A DNA stretch of 55,428 nucleotides from DASRFR01 sp035651455. GTDB taxonomy: Bacteria > Acidobacteriota > Terriglobia > Terriglobales > Acidobacteriaceae. The stretch is taken from contig DASRFR010000009.1 in assembly GCA_035651455.1 (NCBI GenBank), positions 1 through 55,428 on the forward strand, read 5' to 3'. Below the pieces are notes generated by a model. It had not been told where the DNA came from and searched no databases. It saw only the letters and a program-made list of their open reading frames with translations. Below are positions 18,049 through 26,994 of this stretch, piece by piece. The translations under genes were made by a program, and so were the position numbers. Every line of letters starts with the position of its first letter. The stretch's first letter is position 1.

Positions 18049-19581
18049 CTATGCGGATCCATCTCGCACCGCGACGAGCCCGTTAGATTTCGTCGTGGAT
18101 GGCGAGCCGAACTTGTAGACCAGGCCAATTAGCTTCTCTTCGGGTAGTGGTGTCATAGTCAGACTCAGCAGATAGCCGGCAACCACAGTGGCGACAACCC
18201 CAATCGGTCCCCACCAAAAAAAGCTCCATTCGCTAAATGCACTCACGAAGGAAACCACCACGACTCCCACTGCCGCTCCTAACAAGGCTCCCCATCCCGT
18301 CGTCCGGCGGGTGAGAACGGCGAGGAGGAAAATGCCGAGCAACGGCGCCGATATCACACTACTGACGCGGTTGTATGCCAGAGCAAGCATGCCCAGCCGG
18401 CCGACAAAGAGCGCCATCACGGTAACTGCGCCGCCCCAGGCCACACTTCCGATCCGGCCGACGCGTGCATAGTGTTCCGAGCTCTCATTCGGCCGGAAGA
18501 GCCTCTGGTAAAAATCAACGGTGCTCGCCGTGGTTAGAGAATTCACGCTCGCCGACATGACTGCCATGGAAGCGGCGAATATCGCTGCCAGAATCAGTCC
18601 CGAAATCCCGCGGGGCAACTCGCGCACAACGAACAGCGGAAGAATCGCGTCATCGGAACGAAGACCCTGGAGAGCTCCGGGATTGTGGTAGTAGAAAGCG
18701 AACAGTGCGGTACCCGCCAGATAAAGCATGAACACCACAGGCAGAATCAGAATCGACTGGAGGACAATCGAGCGCCTGCAGTCTTGGGCGGACTTCGTCG
18801 TGAAGAGTCGCTGAAGGATTGCCTGGTCGGTGGCCAGTGGCGCCATGCATAAGACCGTTCCTCCAGCGATCATCGCCCACAACGATGTGAGCTGTCGCGG
18901 ATCCGTTGAAAAGTTGATGACGTGCAGCTTGCCGGCTTGCAGAGCGGTTTGATACGCGACGGCCAGTCCTCCAGGCACGCGACTAATCGACGCGTAGAAA
19001 ACCAGGATTATGCCCACCATCACCGTGCAGAACTGCACGACGTCAGTCCATATAACCGCCTTCATGCCTCCTAATGTCGTATACACGGTGGTAATTGCGC
19101 CCATGAACAGCACACATTCCCAGATCGGCAAATTCGTGACGAGGTTGATCACCAGCGCCGGCGCGTAGACCACGAGCGCGGTATGAAAGGCGCGGACCGT
19201 TAGAAAGAGAAGGCTGGTGAGCAGCCGGACCGGTAGATTGAATCGCCTCTCCAGATATTCATAAGCGGTGTATAAGCGGAGTGAGGAGTAGAACGGAACG
19301 AAGATAACGATGACAATGGGCGCGGCAATGAGGTATCCCAGGCTATGCCAGAATAGTTCCAGATTGTGCTTGAAGGACCAGGCTGGCGTTCCCATTACGG
19401 AAATGGCGCTCAGGTCGGCTGCGACAATCGAAATTCCTGCGGGCAGCCACCACATTCCGCGCCCACCCAGGAAGTATTCCTGCGACGTAGCCTTCTTGCG
19501 GTAGAAAGAAGCGCCAAGCAGCGTAATGCCCAGCACATAAGCAGATGCCATCGCATAGTCGATTGCCGAGAGGCCTTTCAC
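18049..19581 (-). CDS. Sodium:solute symporter (SSS family)
   Basis: About 510 residues with 13 or so hydrophobic segments, inner-membrane sodium-coupled uptake. Family signatures are FLGGRGMWWLPAGISIVAADLSAIS, YTAYEYLERRFN, GGMKAVIWTDVVQF, ATDQAILQRLF and AASMAVMSASVNSL. I start it at GTG 19581, which has GGGAG upstream and lies 4 bp after the aldolase stop; the open frame extends to 19617. SSS members near sialidases often carry sialic acid or other sugars. It is paralogous to the symporter at 28622-30256. Confidence 0.88.
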   Translation of the reverse strand: MKGLSAIDYAMASAYVLGITLLGASFYRKKATSQEYFLGGRGMWWLPAGISIVAADLSAISVMGTPAWSFKHNLELFWHSLGYLIAAPIVIVIFVPFYSSLRLYTAYEYLERRFNLPVRLLTSLLFLTVRAFHTALVVYAPALVINLVTNLPIWECVLFMGAITTVYTTLGGMKAVIWTDVVQFCTVMVGIILVFYASISRVPGGLAVAYQTALQAGKLHVINFSTDPRQLTSLWAMIAGGTVLCMAPLATDQAILQRLFTTKSAQDCRRSIVLQSILILPVVFMLYLAGTALFAFYYHNPGALQGLRSDDAILPLFVVRELPRGISGLILAAIFAASMAVMSASVNSLTTASTVDFYQRLFRPNESSEHYARVGRIGSVAWGGAVTVMALFVGRLGMLALAYNRVSSVISAPLLGIFLLAVLTRRTTGWGALLGAAVGVVVVSFVSAFSEWSFFWWGPIGVVATVVAGYLLSLTMTPLPEEKLIGLVYKFGSPSTTKSNGLVAVRDGSA

Positions 19582-19585
19582 TTGA

Positions 19586-20383
19586 TCATTCTCCCAGTGC
19601 CTTTCGCAATTGTTCACCGTTACGCCGGAGCCAATCGAAAAGGATGAAAACGTCGGAGCCCAGACAAAAATGCTGCACGCCCAGATCCATGTAGTACCGC
19701 GCGTCGTCGACGCTGTTCACTTCGGCGCGCGCCAGGATTCCCCTCCGGTGAGCGGCGGCAATGACTTCTTTCTCCACCCTCTTCACCTCGGGGCTGAGGC
19801 CACAACCAGGCTTGCCGATGCTTAGCGCATAATCGGCGGGACCCCATTGGACCATGTCAATACCCGGCACCGAGAGCACTTCTTCGAGGCGCTCGACAGC
19901 GGTCTTCTTTTCGATCATGAGTACAACCACGGAATCATCCAGTGTTTGCGCATACGCGGCGGAGCCGCCGTGATGCATGAGTGCAATCCTCCGTGCCGCC
20001 ACGCCGTGTGTGCCCCTCCCCTGTGGGTCCTCGGCCCGAACCGCACGCACACATTCCTCGGCGTCCTGCGGCGTACGACAGTCCGCGAACAAGACACTTT
20101 CAAAACCGGCGCCAATGGCCCTTTGTGCCAAGAAACGTCGCGGCTCCTGGTCGACCTTAATCATCGTGCCGAGCTGATGGAGCTCCGCCGCACGACAAAA
20201 ATCCTCCAGCGCGTTCAGATCGAATGGAGCGTACTGCGCGACAAATTCAACGTAGTCGAAACACCCTGAGTGTCCCACGACTTCTACTGCCGACCCCCAA
20301 CTCGCGAACAGGTGCGTGCCGATGGTGGGCCGGTCGTTCTTCAGCAGCGTGCGAAGTTTGTTCGGTCGCATACGCGTGGTCAT
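19586..20383 (-). CDS. HpcH/HpaI-family aldolase
   Basis: 265 residues, class II pyruvate aldolase fold of the HpcH/HpaI group. The metal ligands sit in VVLMIEKKTA (Glu) and QWGPADYALSIG (Asp), with an Arg in GVAARRIAL. These enzymes cleave 2-keto-3-deoxy acids to pyruvate and an aldehyde; substrate unknown. The start overlaps the stop of the upstream sialidase by 4 bp and the stop lies 4 bp before the symporter start, so it is inside a tight operon. A second member lies at 44004-44780. Confidence 0.88.
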   Translation of the reverse strand: MTTRMRPNKLRTLLKNDRPTIGTHLFASWGSAVEVVGHSGCFDYVEFVAQYAPFDLNALEDFCRAAELHQLGTMIKVDQEPRRFLAQRAIGAGFESVLFADCRTPQDAEECVRAVRAEDPQGRGTHGVAARRIALMHHGGSAAYAQTLDDSVVVLMIEKKTAVERLEEVLSVPGIDMVQWGPADYALSIGKPGCGLSPEVKRVEKEVIAAAHRRGILARAEVNSVDDARYYMDLGVQHFCLGSDVFILFDWLRRNGEQLRKALGE

Positions 20384-21495
20384 CGGAAACAGATGCGATG
20401 AAGCCGAATCTTTCCCAAGCCGTCTTCAATGCACCAGTGAACGCCCAGAATCTCATCCGGAGCTGTCTGCAACAGCGAGGGCTGGCCGAACCGCAGAGAG
20501 GCAAACATGGTTGCTTCGCCCTGGCCTTGCAACATGGCGGGCCCACCGATTCCATATATCTCCAACTCTTCAACCGCCCTCCACCGACCGCCCGTTATAT
20601 CGACCAGCCGCACATAAATCCCAGGATTCTGTCCGGAGCGGTGGGCTTGTATCGCCAGCAGATGATCCCGCCCGCACGGAAGCAATCCGGCTGACTGGCC
20701 GTACTGCCCAGTATCGGCAGGCGCCGACCAGGAGCGTCCATCATCATGCGATATCACATAGTGGTTCGAGAGACTGGTTCCCGTGTCGTAATCGTAGGGC
20801 CAAGAGATCGCAACGAGCGCGCCGTCTTCCATCCGACACAACCGAGATTCGAAAGGTGTCACGCTTCGGCCCAGGGCATCGAAGAAAACCTCCTTGTCAC
20901 TCCAGGTCCGGCCACGATCTCGGCTGCGTAGCAGTACGCCGGAAGATCCCGAAGGGTTCGAACCATCCGGCATCCTGAACCGCGCCGCTACGGCAAGTAA
21001 GTCGCCGCTGGCAGACTCCACGCAGGGGCCAGAAATTTCCAGAAGCTCCGGCCGACTCCGCGTAATCTCTATCGGAACGTTCCAAGTCTTTCCGTTATCG
21101 TCCGAGAAGCTGACGATGTCGTTGCCTGGCAGAATCCCGGCGGTTTCCTCAATGGCGATCGCCTGTTCCGGGTCGAAGCGATGAAACCGATACCCAATTG
21201 CGACCAGGGATCCACCATGCAGCCGGCTAGGCTTCAGGTAATCACTCGTGGGAATGGCAAGCGCGCCCCGATCGCATAACCGACCCTCCGAGTTCCAACT
21301 CTTTCCTTTATCGCTGGAGCGGAAAACGTATGTCGTCGAATCCGCTGATTCGAATGCTTGGCCGATCACGACTAGGGCGAGCAGTTCCCCATTTGGCAAG
21401 CTGACAAGCCCCGGGAAGAAACCATGCCGACTGCGCACGTGCGGCTTTGGATTCTCGTATAGCACCCAGCCCTCGTGATAGCTCAAATGATTCAT
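20380..21495 (-). CDS. Sialidase-family beta-propeller protein, no signal peptide
   Basis: 371 residues. Four Asp boxes mark the propeller: SSDKGKSW, SDDNGKTW, SRDRGRTW and SHDDGRSW. The protein begins directly with MNHLSYHEGWVLYE and has no export signal, unlike the other sialidases in this window, so it probably acts in the cytoplasm on an imported substrate. It overlaps the Gfo/Idh/MocA gene and the aldolase gene by 4 bp on each side (ATGA). True exo-sialidase activity is not certain; the fold is shared by other hydrolases. Confidence 0.8.
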   Translation of the reverse strand: MNHLSYHEGWVLYENPKPHVRSRHGFFPGLVSLPNGELLALVVIGQAFESADSTTYVFRSSDKGKSWNSEGRLCDRGALAIPTSDYLKPSRLHGGSLVAIGYRFHRFDPEQAIAIEETAGILPGNDIVSFSDDNGKTWNVPIEITRSRPELLEISGPCVESASGDLLAVAARFRMPDGSNPSGSSGVLLRSRDRGRTWSDKEVFFDALGRSVTPFESRLCRMEDGALVAISWPYDYDTGTSLSNHYVISHDDGRSWSAPADTGQYGQSAGLLPCGRDHLLAIQAHRSGQNPGIYVRLVDITGGRWRAVEELEIYGIGGPAMLQGQGEATMFASLRFGQPSLLQTAPDEILGVHWCIEDGLGKIRLHRICFR

Positions 21496-22517
21496 CGCGC
21501 AGCCCGGCCGCTCGCTGAGAAGCGGTATTCGTCGGCCCTCTCCAGAGCAGCCAGACAGGTGCTCAGAGTCTGCAGTCCCGCCTCGCCGCTGCAGGGGGGA
21601 GTGATGCCCTGATGGATACAGGCCATGAAAGCATTTGCCTGATCGCGGTAAAGCGCGTCCCGTTCGCGAACCTCATCGCACCATTGCTCCTGGCCACCCA
21701 GATGAGAGAGCGCGAGGTTGCCTGTCAACAAGTTTCCTGTCAATGATGCCTCCGTCCCAGTAATGTGAAACTCCCGCCGTGAGTTCCAATCACAGGCACT
21801 CAAATGAAGATTAACCGCCGCGCGATCCGCCACCCGAAGCAGAAGATCCGCCTCCCCTTCCGTAGGCACTTCCAGGAGCTCGAAGGTCGAGGTCCGGCAA
21901 TGGAGTAACTCCATCGGGCCGGCGATCCACTCGAGATAATTCAACTCATGACTCAGGTCGAAGATCACACCGCCCCCGCTACGTCGCTCGGCAAAATAGG
22001 TCTGTTTGTAGTCCGGGCGTGCGTTCGCAACGTGATGCGTGCAGGCCGCTTGGATTACCAGCAGCTGCCCAAGTTTCCGTTCGAGAACCAGCTCTCTGGC
22101 TCTAACTAGGGTAGGATGAGTCCGCAATACATAGGCAACCGCTAACACCAAACTGCGGGAATGGCAAAACGATATCAGGTTCTCCACGCCGTCCAATGCG
22201 GCCGCGAACGGCTTTTCCACGAGCAGGTGCAAACCCGCGTGTGCGCACCGGTCTGCCAGGGGGACATGTGAATCAGCCGGTGTGCAGATTACAGCCGCAT
22301 CGAATTCGTGGAGCGGAACTTCCTCAATGTGCCCGTATGAGTTGAAACAACCGTACTTATGCGCAATCTGGTTCGCTAACGTCCGCCGAGGGTCGACCAC
22401 GGCAACTGGAACCCCCAATTGTCTGAAAACACGGGTGTGCCGCTCGCCAATTGAGCCGGCTCCCACGATCAGGATACGAGTTTTCAGCGAAGCCGGAATT
22501 GCGGAGGAGGAAATCAA
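21492..22517 (-). CDS. Gfo/Idh/MocA-family oxidoreductase
   Basis: 341 residues with an N-terminal Rossmann fold (ILIVGAGSIGERH), the EKP motif (LLVEKPFA) and a C-terminal alpha/beta domain (GGGVIFDLSHELNYLEW). Such NAD(P)-dependent enzymes oxidise or reduce sugars and sugar derivatives. The only good start in frame is TTG at 22517, just downstream of the ACTGTCGACAGT palindrome. No Shine-Dalgarno sequence is visible, and a TAGACT about 8 bp upstream could be a -10 box, so the message may be leaderless. First gene of the operon with sialidase, aldolase, symporter and GHL10-like protein. Confidence 0.85.
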   Translation of the reverse strand: MISSSAIPASLKTRILIVGAGSIGERHTRVFRQLGVPVAVVDPRRTLANQIAHKYGCFNSYGHIEEVPLHEFDAAVICTPADSHVPLADRCAHAGLHLLVEKPFAAALDGVENLISFCHSRSLVLAVAYVLRTHPTLVRARELVLERKLGQLLVIQAACTHHVANARPDYKQTYFAERRSGGGVIFDLSHELNYLEWIAGPMELLHCRTSTFELLEVPTEGEADLLLRVADRAAVNLHLSACDWNSRREFHITGTEASLTGNLLTGNLALSHLGGQEQWCDEVRERDALYRDQANAFMACIHQGITPPCSGEAGLQTLSTCLAALERADEYRFSASGRAAR

Positions 22518-22529
22518 GAAGCCAAGTCT

Positions 22530-22541
22530 ACTGTCGACAGT
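22530..22541. promoter_or_regulatory. ACTGTCGACAGT operator of the Gfo operon
   Basis: Perfect 12-bp palindrome in the 55-bp gap between the SDR stop and the Gfo start. On the opposite side it continues as CGGCA, an extension shared with the site at 34147. Candidate GntR/FCD operator. Confidence 0.65.
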
Positions 22542-22572
22542 CGGCAGAAAGCAAGCTCAAATTGCTGTCCAG

Positions 22573-23355
22573 CTAAATTGCTGTCCAGCCCCCGTCCACC
22601 GCCAGGTTCTGCCCTGTGATATACCGCGATGCGTCGGACGCCAGAAACACGGCTGGCCCCTGAATGTCCTCACCGGTGGCCATTCGTCCCAGCAGCGTAC
22701 GCCGCTGATAGTTCTCGACGAATACTCCCGGCATATCGGGCGTATAGCAGCCACCCGGCGAGAGGCAATTCACGCGGATGCCGAAAGGCCCCAGATAACT
22801 CGCCAGGTAGCGCGTGAAATTGATCATACCGCCTTTGGCGTACGCGTAGTTGGCCGGATTGCTCATATCGCCGCCTTCATAAATGGAAAAATCGGGTCCT
22901 ACAATGCCGTAAATGGAAGCGATGTTCACGATCGAGCCGGAACGCGCCTGTTGCATGGGTTCGGAAAAAACTTTGCAAGCAAGGAAAAGTCCTGTGGAGT
23001 TGACTTGCATAGTCGAAGACCATTCCTCGGCTTTCATTTCCTGAAAACCGCTCCCCGCCCTAGCTACGGCATTATTAAAAAGCACGTCAATTCGTCCATG
23101 CCGGTTCAGCATGCGTTCACGGAGCGCGAAGATCTCGGCCTCGACGCTCAAGTCGAGATGTTCGGCAGACACCCGCAAACCCTGTGCCGCTAGGTTACGC
23201 GCATAGAGCTCGCAATTCTCCAGCCTCCGCGAAGCAACGACGACCTGTGCTCCGGCTTCAGCGAGCGCCCTCGTGATGTGGCCGCCGTAAATCCCCGTGC
23301 CGCCTGTCACCAAAGCGACTTTCTCATCCAATCGAAAGAGCTGCATAGCTTTCAT
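22573..23355 (-). CDS. SDR-family oxidoreductase (module copy 2)
   Basis: 260 residues. The cofactor loop TGGTGIYGGH, FNNAVARAG, the catalytic Ser in NIASIYG and YAYAKG (YxxxK) are intact, and it ends in GQNLAVDGGWTAI. The ASRR after strand 2 is compatible with NADP. GGAG lies about 8 bp before the ATG. It is the last gene of module copy 2 and stands about 300 bp after the M81 gene, separated from it by a decayed remnant. In copy 1 the equivalent SDR follows the M81 gene directly. Confidence 0.88.
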   Translation of the reverse strand: MKAMQLFRLDEKVALVTGGTGIYGGHITRALAEAGAQVVVASRRLENCELYARNLAAQGLRVSAEHLDLSVEAEIFALRERMLNRHGRIDVLFNNAVARAGSGFQEMKAEEWSSTMQVNSTGLFLACKVFSEPMQQARSGSIVNIASIYGIVGPDFSIYEGGDMSNPANYAYAKGGMINFTRYLASYLGPFGIRVNCLSPGGCYTPDMPGVFVENYQRRTLLGRMATGEDIQGPAVFLASDASRYITGQNLAVDGGWTAI

Positions 23356-23449
23356 GTCAGGTACTCCAACAGGTTCAGCCTCTGGCTACAATTTGCGCCC
23401 CGGCCAACGGTGACGGATCCTTTTTCGAAGCGAGCCAGGGTGACCTCAA

Positions 23450-23656
23450 CTATTTTTCGCACGGACTTCGGTCGCCAACGTCCACCTGAATCGGAAGAAC
23501 GTCGCGGCCGTGAAGTCGTACAGCTGCGTTCGTTTCGGTAGTACGTCGCCACCTCTGCGCGGGAGCAGTCTCATCCCGCACGCGGTTAATGTCTGGGCGA
23601 TTCCGGACACCGGTAACGCCGACACCAATGATGGCTACTCTCCCATCGAGACTCAT
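23450..23656 (-). pseudogene. Remnant, possibly thiolase-like
   Basis: Seven bases after the M81 stop a frame begins MSLDGRVAIIGVGVTGVR, which resembles the start of SCP-x/thiolase-type acyl-CoA enzymes. The similarity ends after about 30 residues and the frame stops at 23450. Probably the head of a deleted gene of the module. The assignment rests on a very short match. Confidence 0.3.
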
Positions 23657-23662
23657 GGAAAC

Positions 23663-25126
23663 TCACAAATGGTCCAGCGGAAAAATCGGACGCTTCACGC
23701 GTTGGTACGGCAGGCGCCGCACGTCGGCAGCGGCCAGACCCGGCGTATCCACTTCAACAATTTGGGTGGCGATCGGGGCATAGGCTGCGCGGTGCGCAAT
23801 AGCCCCTTTTACAACGATGGTTCGAAGCCGGGTCGGCTCGATTCCGATCGCGCGCAATTGCTGCAGGTTCCACATGGGCATGCGACGTTCCGTGAGCACT
23901 ACCAGCACGCCACCGGTATCGATGACGGCTGTGCGGCCCTGATCCTCCAGCAAGCCTTCACGCATTGGCCCGATATTTCGAAAGATGCCGTCGCTGATGG
24001 TTCTCACTACTCCCTCAACGACCACAGGTGGACCGTGATGAGTGTCTCGCTTCCCACCGACAGGTATTCGGAGGGTTGTGCGCACACCCGCAGAAATCGC
24101 TGCGGAAACAGCTTCGGGATCGTGTAGCAAAACCAGCGAATCCCGGGCATTTTGTTGGAGCAACTCCTCGAGCAACACCGTTCCATCCCCGGGGGTGCCC
24201 GCGCCGAGATTGTCACTGACATCGGCCAGGATCGTAAGCCCCGCCGTCCGGCTGACGGCACAGCGCACGGCTTCGGCAGGACAAGGCAGCGACGCGACAA
24301 ACTCGCTGCGCCGGTTCCAAGCAAGATCCGCAATTTCTTCCGCCGCGCGGCGCGCCTCTGGATTGTCGCTGTCGCTCACGACTACCACGGAAAGTCCGGC
24401 ATCCGGAACGTCGGCATAGGGAAATCCGGCGCAAACCGTGGCAGAGATCACGCCGGGGCATTGTTCCCACTCGTGAGCCCGCGTGATAAGACGAGACATG
24501 GGCTCGAATCCCGTGGGCTGGCGCAGGATATGAGGAAGCATCCGCCGCTGCGCCAGGTGCATTGATGGGCGACGATTGGACGACAGGATGGCATTCAGAA
24601 CCAAGGCTGCTTCAGCGCCGCGCTCATGCTGATCGATGTGGGGGTAGGTATCGTAGCCGATTAACGCGTCGCAGGAACTTACCATCGTGCTGCTCACGTT
24701 GGCGTGAAAATCGATCGTTACCACAACCGGAACGTGAACACCGACGGTTTGCCGCACTCGAGACAGAATCTCTCCATCGGCATCGGGGAACCGTTCGCTC
24801 ACCATCGCGCCGTGAAGCGATAACAGAATGCCGTCGAGAGGAAGAGCGGCTCGGAGCCCCGCGATGAGCTCGCTCACCAGCTTTTCGTAAGCCTCAGGAA
24901 CTACCGTTCCCGAGGGCGTACACCACGCCATGAGGGTCGGAATCACTTCAAACCCGAATTCTTCCGCGCCCGCAAGAAAGCCCCCTACCTCCGATTCCGT
25001 GCCGCGCCAATGGCCGACGAGTTCGGGCCCTCGATGCAGATGGCCTTCGGCGAGATTGGCCAAGGTTGTCGGTTCGGTAACAAAAGTGTTCGATTCGTGG
25101 TAAATACCGCCGATCGCTACACGCAC
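23663..25126 (-). CDS. M81-family metallopeptidase (MlrC-like)
   Basis: 487 residues, full length for the family. Metal-binding motifs are GGIYHESNTF, TIDFHANVSSTM and DTYPHIDQHERG, followed by the C-terminal MlrC domain with DNLGAGTPGDG and VDTPGLAAADVRRL. The founding member, MlrC, hydrolyses linearised microcystin, but most relatives act on unknown amides or peptides. It overlaps the PLP lyase by 10 bp upstream. The fragment at 12066-12288 is its decayed paralogue in module copy 1. No signal peptide, so it is cytoplasmic. Confidence 0.9.
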   Translation of the reverse strand: MRVAIGGIYHESNTFVTEPTTLANLAEGHLHRGPELVGHWRGTESEVGGFLAGAEEFGFEVIPTLMAWCTPSGTVVPEAYEKLVSELIAGLRAALPLDGILLSLHGAMVSERFPDADGEILSRVRQTVGVHVPVVVTIDFHANVSSTMVSSCDALIGYDTYPHIDQHERGAEAALVLNAILSSNRRPSMHLAQRRMLPHILRQPTGFEPMSRLITRAHEWEQCPGVISATVCAGFPYADVPDAGLSVVVVSDSDNPEARRAAEEIADLAWNRRSEFVASLPCPAEAVRCAVSRTAGLTILADVSDNLGAGTPGDGTVLLEELLQQNARDSLVLLHDPEAVSAAISAGVRTTLRIPVGGKRDTHHGPPVVVEGVVRTISDGIFRNIGPMREGLLEDQGRTAVIDTGGVLVVLTERRMPMWNLQQLRAIGIEPTRLRTIVVKGAIAHRAAYAPIATQIVEVDTPGLAAADVRRLPYQRVKRPIFPLDHL

Positions 25127-26163
25127 GAGGTAATCCTCCTTAGCACTTGGTCTTCCAGTTCATCGACCGGAGTCAAAACAGCAGGATTCTGGGCCGCGTG
25201 ACTGATGATGGACTCAGGATCCTTGAACCCATGACCGGTAACCAGGCAAACGACGGTTTCGTGAGCTTCAACACTCCCTTCTTCGAATGCGCGGAGAAGT
25301 CCTGCAAGTGCGGCGGCACCGGCCGGCTCACAATAAATGCCCTCAAGTTCAAGCAGCATTTTCTGGGCATCCAGAATCTCGCAATCGGGCAGGGCGTAAG
25401 CTCTCCCGCCGGACTGGCGCAGATGGGTCAAAGCCAATCGCGCATCAATGTCGAAGGGCACAGCCAGCCCGCTGATCGAAGTCGTGCTTCGCACCTCCAC
25501 AATTTCATCGTCGCCGCGCTCAAAGCTGGCCGCCACCGTCGCGCACCCCTCCGGTTGGACGGCATGAACCCGGGTTCGATGGGAATCCGTAGGCGTCTCC
25601 AACCCGCGGCAGACTGCGGTGAAAAGGCCGCCACCCCCGACCGGAACAAATATGTGATCAATACAGTCCTCGCACTGAGCGCGGAGCTCGTTCGCAATAC
25701 ATTGCACGTGCTCCATGCCCGCCGGGCAATACCGGTATGCCGAAACGATGAAGGGAATATGACGAACGCTCGCCAGCCGGTCAAGGATTTGGAATGTACG
25801 CGAGGTCGTTGCCGAAGAATGGAGAAAGCCGGGGACCTGCAGAATGTGTGCGCCCATCGCGCGCATTTGCTGTAGCTTACCGGCCGGCGCGTCTGGATTG
25901 ACCACAATCGCACAGGCTAGGCCGTAGCGGGCGCAATACGTTGCCAGGGATGAGCCAGTATTACCCGAGGAGGTGGCGATACATCCGGGCAGCTCTGCTT
26001 CCAGCAGACGACTCACTTCCGCTGCCGTGAAGCGGTCTTTGTACGAGCCGGATGGATTCAAACTCTCGAGCTTAAAGAAGAGCCGCGAAACACCAATCCG
26101 CTTCGCGATACGAGTACTTGCTACGAGAGGAGTGTCGCCTTCGCCGAGAATTGTTTTCAGCAT
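25117..26163 (-). CDS. Threonine-synthase-like PLP-dependent lyase
   Basis: 348 residues, fold-type II PLP enzyme. The PLP lysine is in NPSGSYKDR, the phosphate loop region in SSGNTGSSLATYCA, and the glycine loop in VPVGGGGLF. It resembles threonine synthase and threonine/serine dehydratases but lacks the long N-terminal part of true threonine synthase. Such lyases release enamines, the substrates of RidA. ATG 26163 is preferred; the preceding TTG at 26166 overlaps the MBL stop (TTGA). In module copy 1 this position is taken by the unrelated HemL-like PLP enzyme. Confidence 0.85.
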   Translation of the reverse strand: MLKTILGEGDTPLVASTRIAKRIGVSRLFFKLESLNPSGSYKDRFTAAEVSRLLEAELPGCIATSSGNTGSSLATYCARYGLACAIVVNPDAPAGKLQQMRAMGAHILQVPGFLHSSATTSRTFQILDRLASVRHIPFIVSAYRYCPAGMEHVQCIANELRAQCEDCIDHIFVPVGGGGLFTAVCRGLETPTDSHRTRVHAVQPEGCATVAASFERGDDEIVEVRSTTSISGLAVPFDIDARLALTHLRQSGGRAYALPDCEILDAQKMLLELEGIYCEPAGAAALAGLLRAFEEGSVEAHETVVCLVTGHGFKDPESIISHAAQNPAVLTPVDELEDQVLRRITSCV

Positions 26164-26912
26164 CAAAATATCACGTCACCCTGCCCAATTTGGCGCGGCA
26201 GGAAATTGCGTCCGAGTTGCTCAAGCGCACAATCAATGTGTGTCTGGCCATGGGTCAGCGTAAATAGCCCATGCCCTGGAAGCAACGCGTCGACTTTGAG
26301 ACCCGCCAGCTTGCACAAATCGGCTCGATAGCCAGCGATTTCCGAACATTCACTATTAATCAACCCCAGAATCCCGCCATAAAAAAGCACATCGCCGGCA
26401 AATATTATGTGCAGTCCATCAACCTCTGTGAGGAAGCAAAACGAATCGCGGCTATGACCGCGGACGTGGATGGCGCTAAACTTCAAACCGGCCAGTTCGA
26501 GGACGTCGCCGTCGTGGAATGTAGCATCAACGCCGCAAGGGGCGAGCTGAAAGTCAGGGGGGTAGATGCCGGCCCGGCGAGCCGCTGACAAACCAGTGGC
26601 GATCTCGTCGCCTGTTTCGATGGCCGCGCGGGAGAGGTCCGATGTAAGGATGTTAGCTCCAGTCATTCTTCGCACTTCGGCCGCGCCGGTCGAGTGATCC
26701 GGATGGCTATGAGTGATAAGTGCCGCCTCGATGTCAGACGCGCCCAGGTCCTCTCGAAGATTCGAAAGAAGGGTTTTCGTATGAGTACCGCCGCCGACAT
26801 CGATCAGGACGATTCCAGTGCGGCCCCGTACAGCATACACATGGCAATCGAGCGGCCCGGAAATACCAAATTGCGAGCTTCCGATGAGGGCGATTTTGGC
26901 ATTGAGCCGCAT
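26163..26912 (-). CDS. MBL-fold metallo-hydrolase (module copy 2)
   Basis: 249 residues. The metal-binding HxHxDH is THSHPDHSTG, followed by HVRGHSRDS, FAGDVLF and LLPGHG, the standard order of the superfamily. Substrate unknown; lactone or thioester hydrolysis would fit a catabolic module. It is the first gene of the minus-strand unit MBL, PLP lyase, M81, SDR, with the palindrome at 26969 about 57 bp upstream of its ATG. The same palindrome faces the divergent lyase gene. A decayed paralogue lies at 9859-10574. Confidence 0.88.
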   Translation of the reverse strand: MRLNAKIALIGSSQFGISGPLDCHVYAVRGRTGIVLIDVGGGTHTKTLLSNLREDLGASDIEAALITHSHPDHSTGAAEVRRMTGANILTSDLSRAAIETGDEIATGLSAARRAGIYPPDFQLAPCGVDATFHDGDVLELAGLKFSAIHVRGHSRDSFCFLTEVDGLHIIFAGDVLFYGGILGLINSECSEIAGYRADLCKLAGLKVDALLPGHGLFTLTHGQTHIDCALEQLGRNFLPRQIGQGDVIF

Positions 26913-26956
26913 GTGGAACTGTAATCAGGAAGACAAAAAGTCACCGAAAGCAACTC

Positions 26957-26986
26957 TGGACTTTAGCATACTGTCGACAGTAGTAT
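26957..26986 (+). promoter_or_regulatory. Putative promoter of the DapA/NanA-family gene
   Basis: TGGACT (26957-26962), an 18-bp spacer containing the palindrome, and TAGTAT (26981-26986), which lies 8 bp before the ATG at 26995. If correct, transcription starts at or next to the ATG and the operator lies between the -35 and -10 boxes, a classical repressor position. Confidence 0.4.
26969..26982. promoter_or_regulatory. TACTGTCGACAGTA operator between divergent MBL and lyase genes
   Basis: Perfect 14-bp palindrome, the best copy in the window. GTCGAC contains the GT-N2-AC core favoured by FadR-subfamily GntR regulators. It lies in the 82-bp gap between two divergent genes and less than 1 kb from the GntR gene. 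Confidence 0.7.
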
Positions 26987-26994
26987 ACGTCTAT

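Noticed and set aside
22282..23193. Plus-strand frame of 303 codons
   Set aside because: Antisense to the Gfo and SDR genes; no family features.
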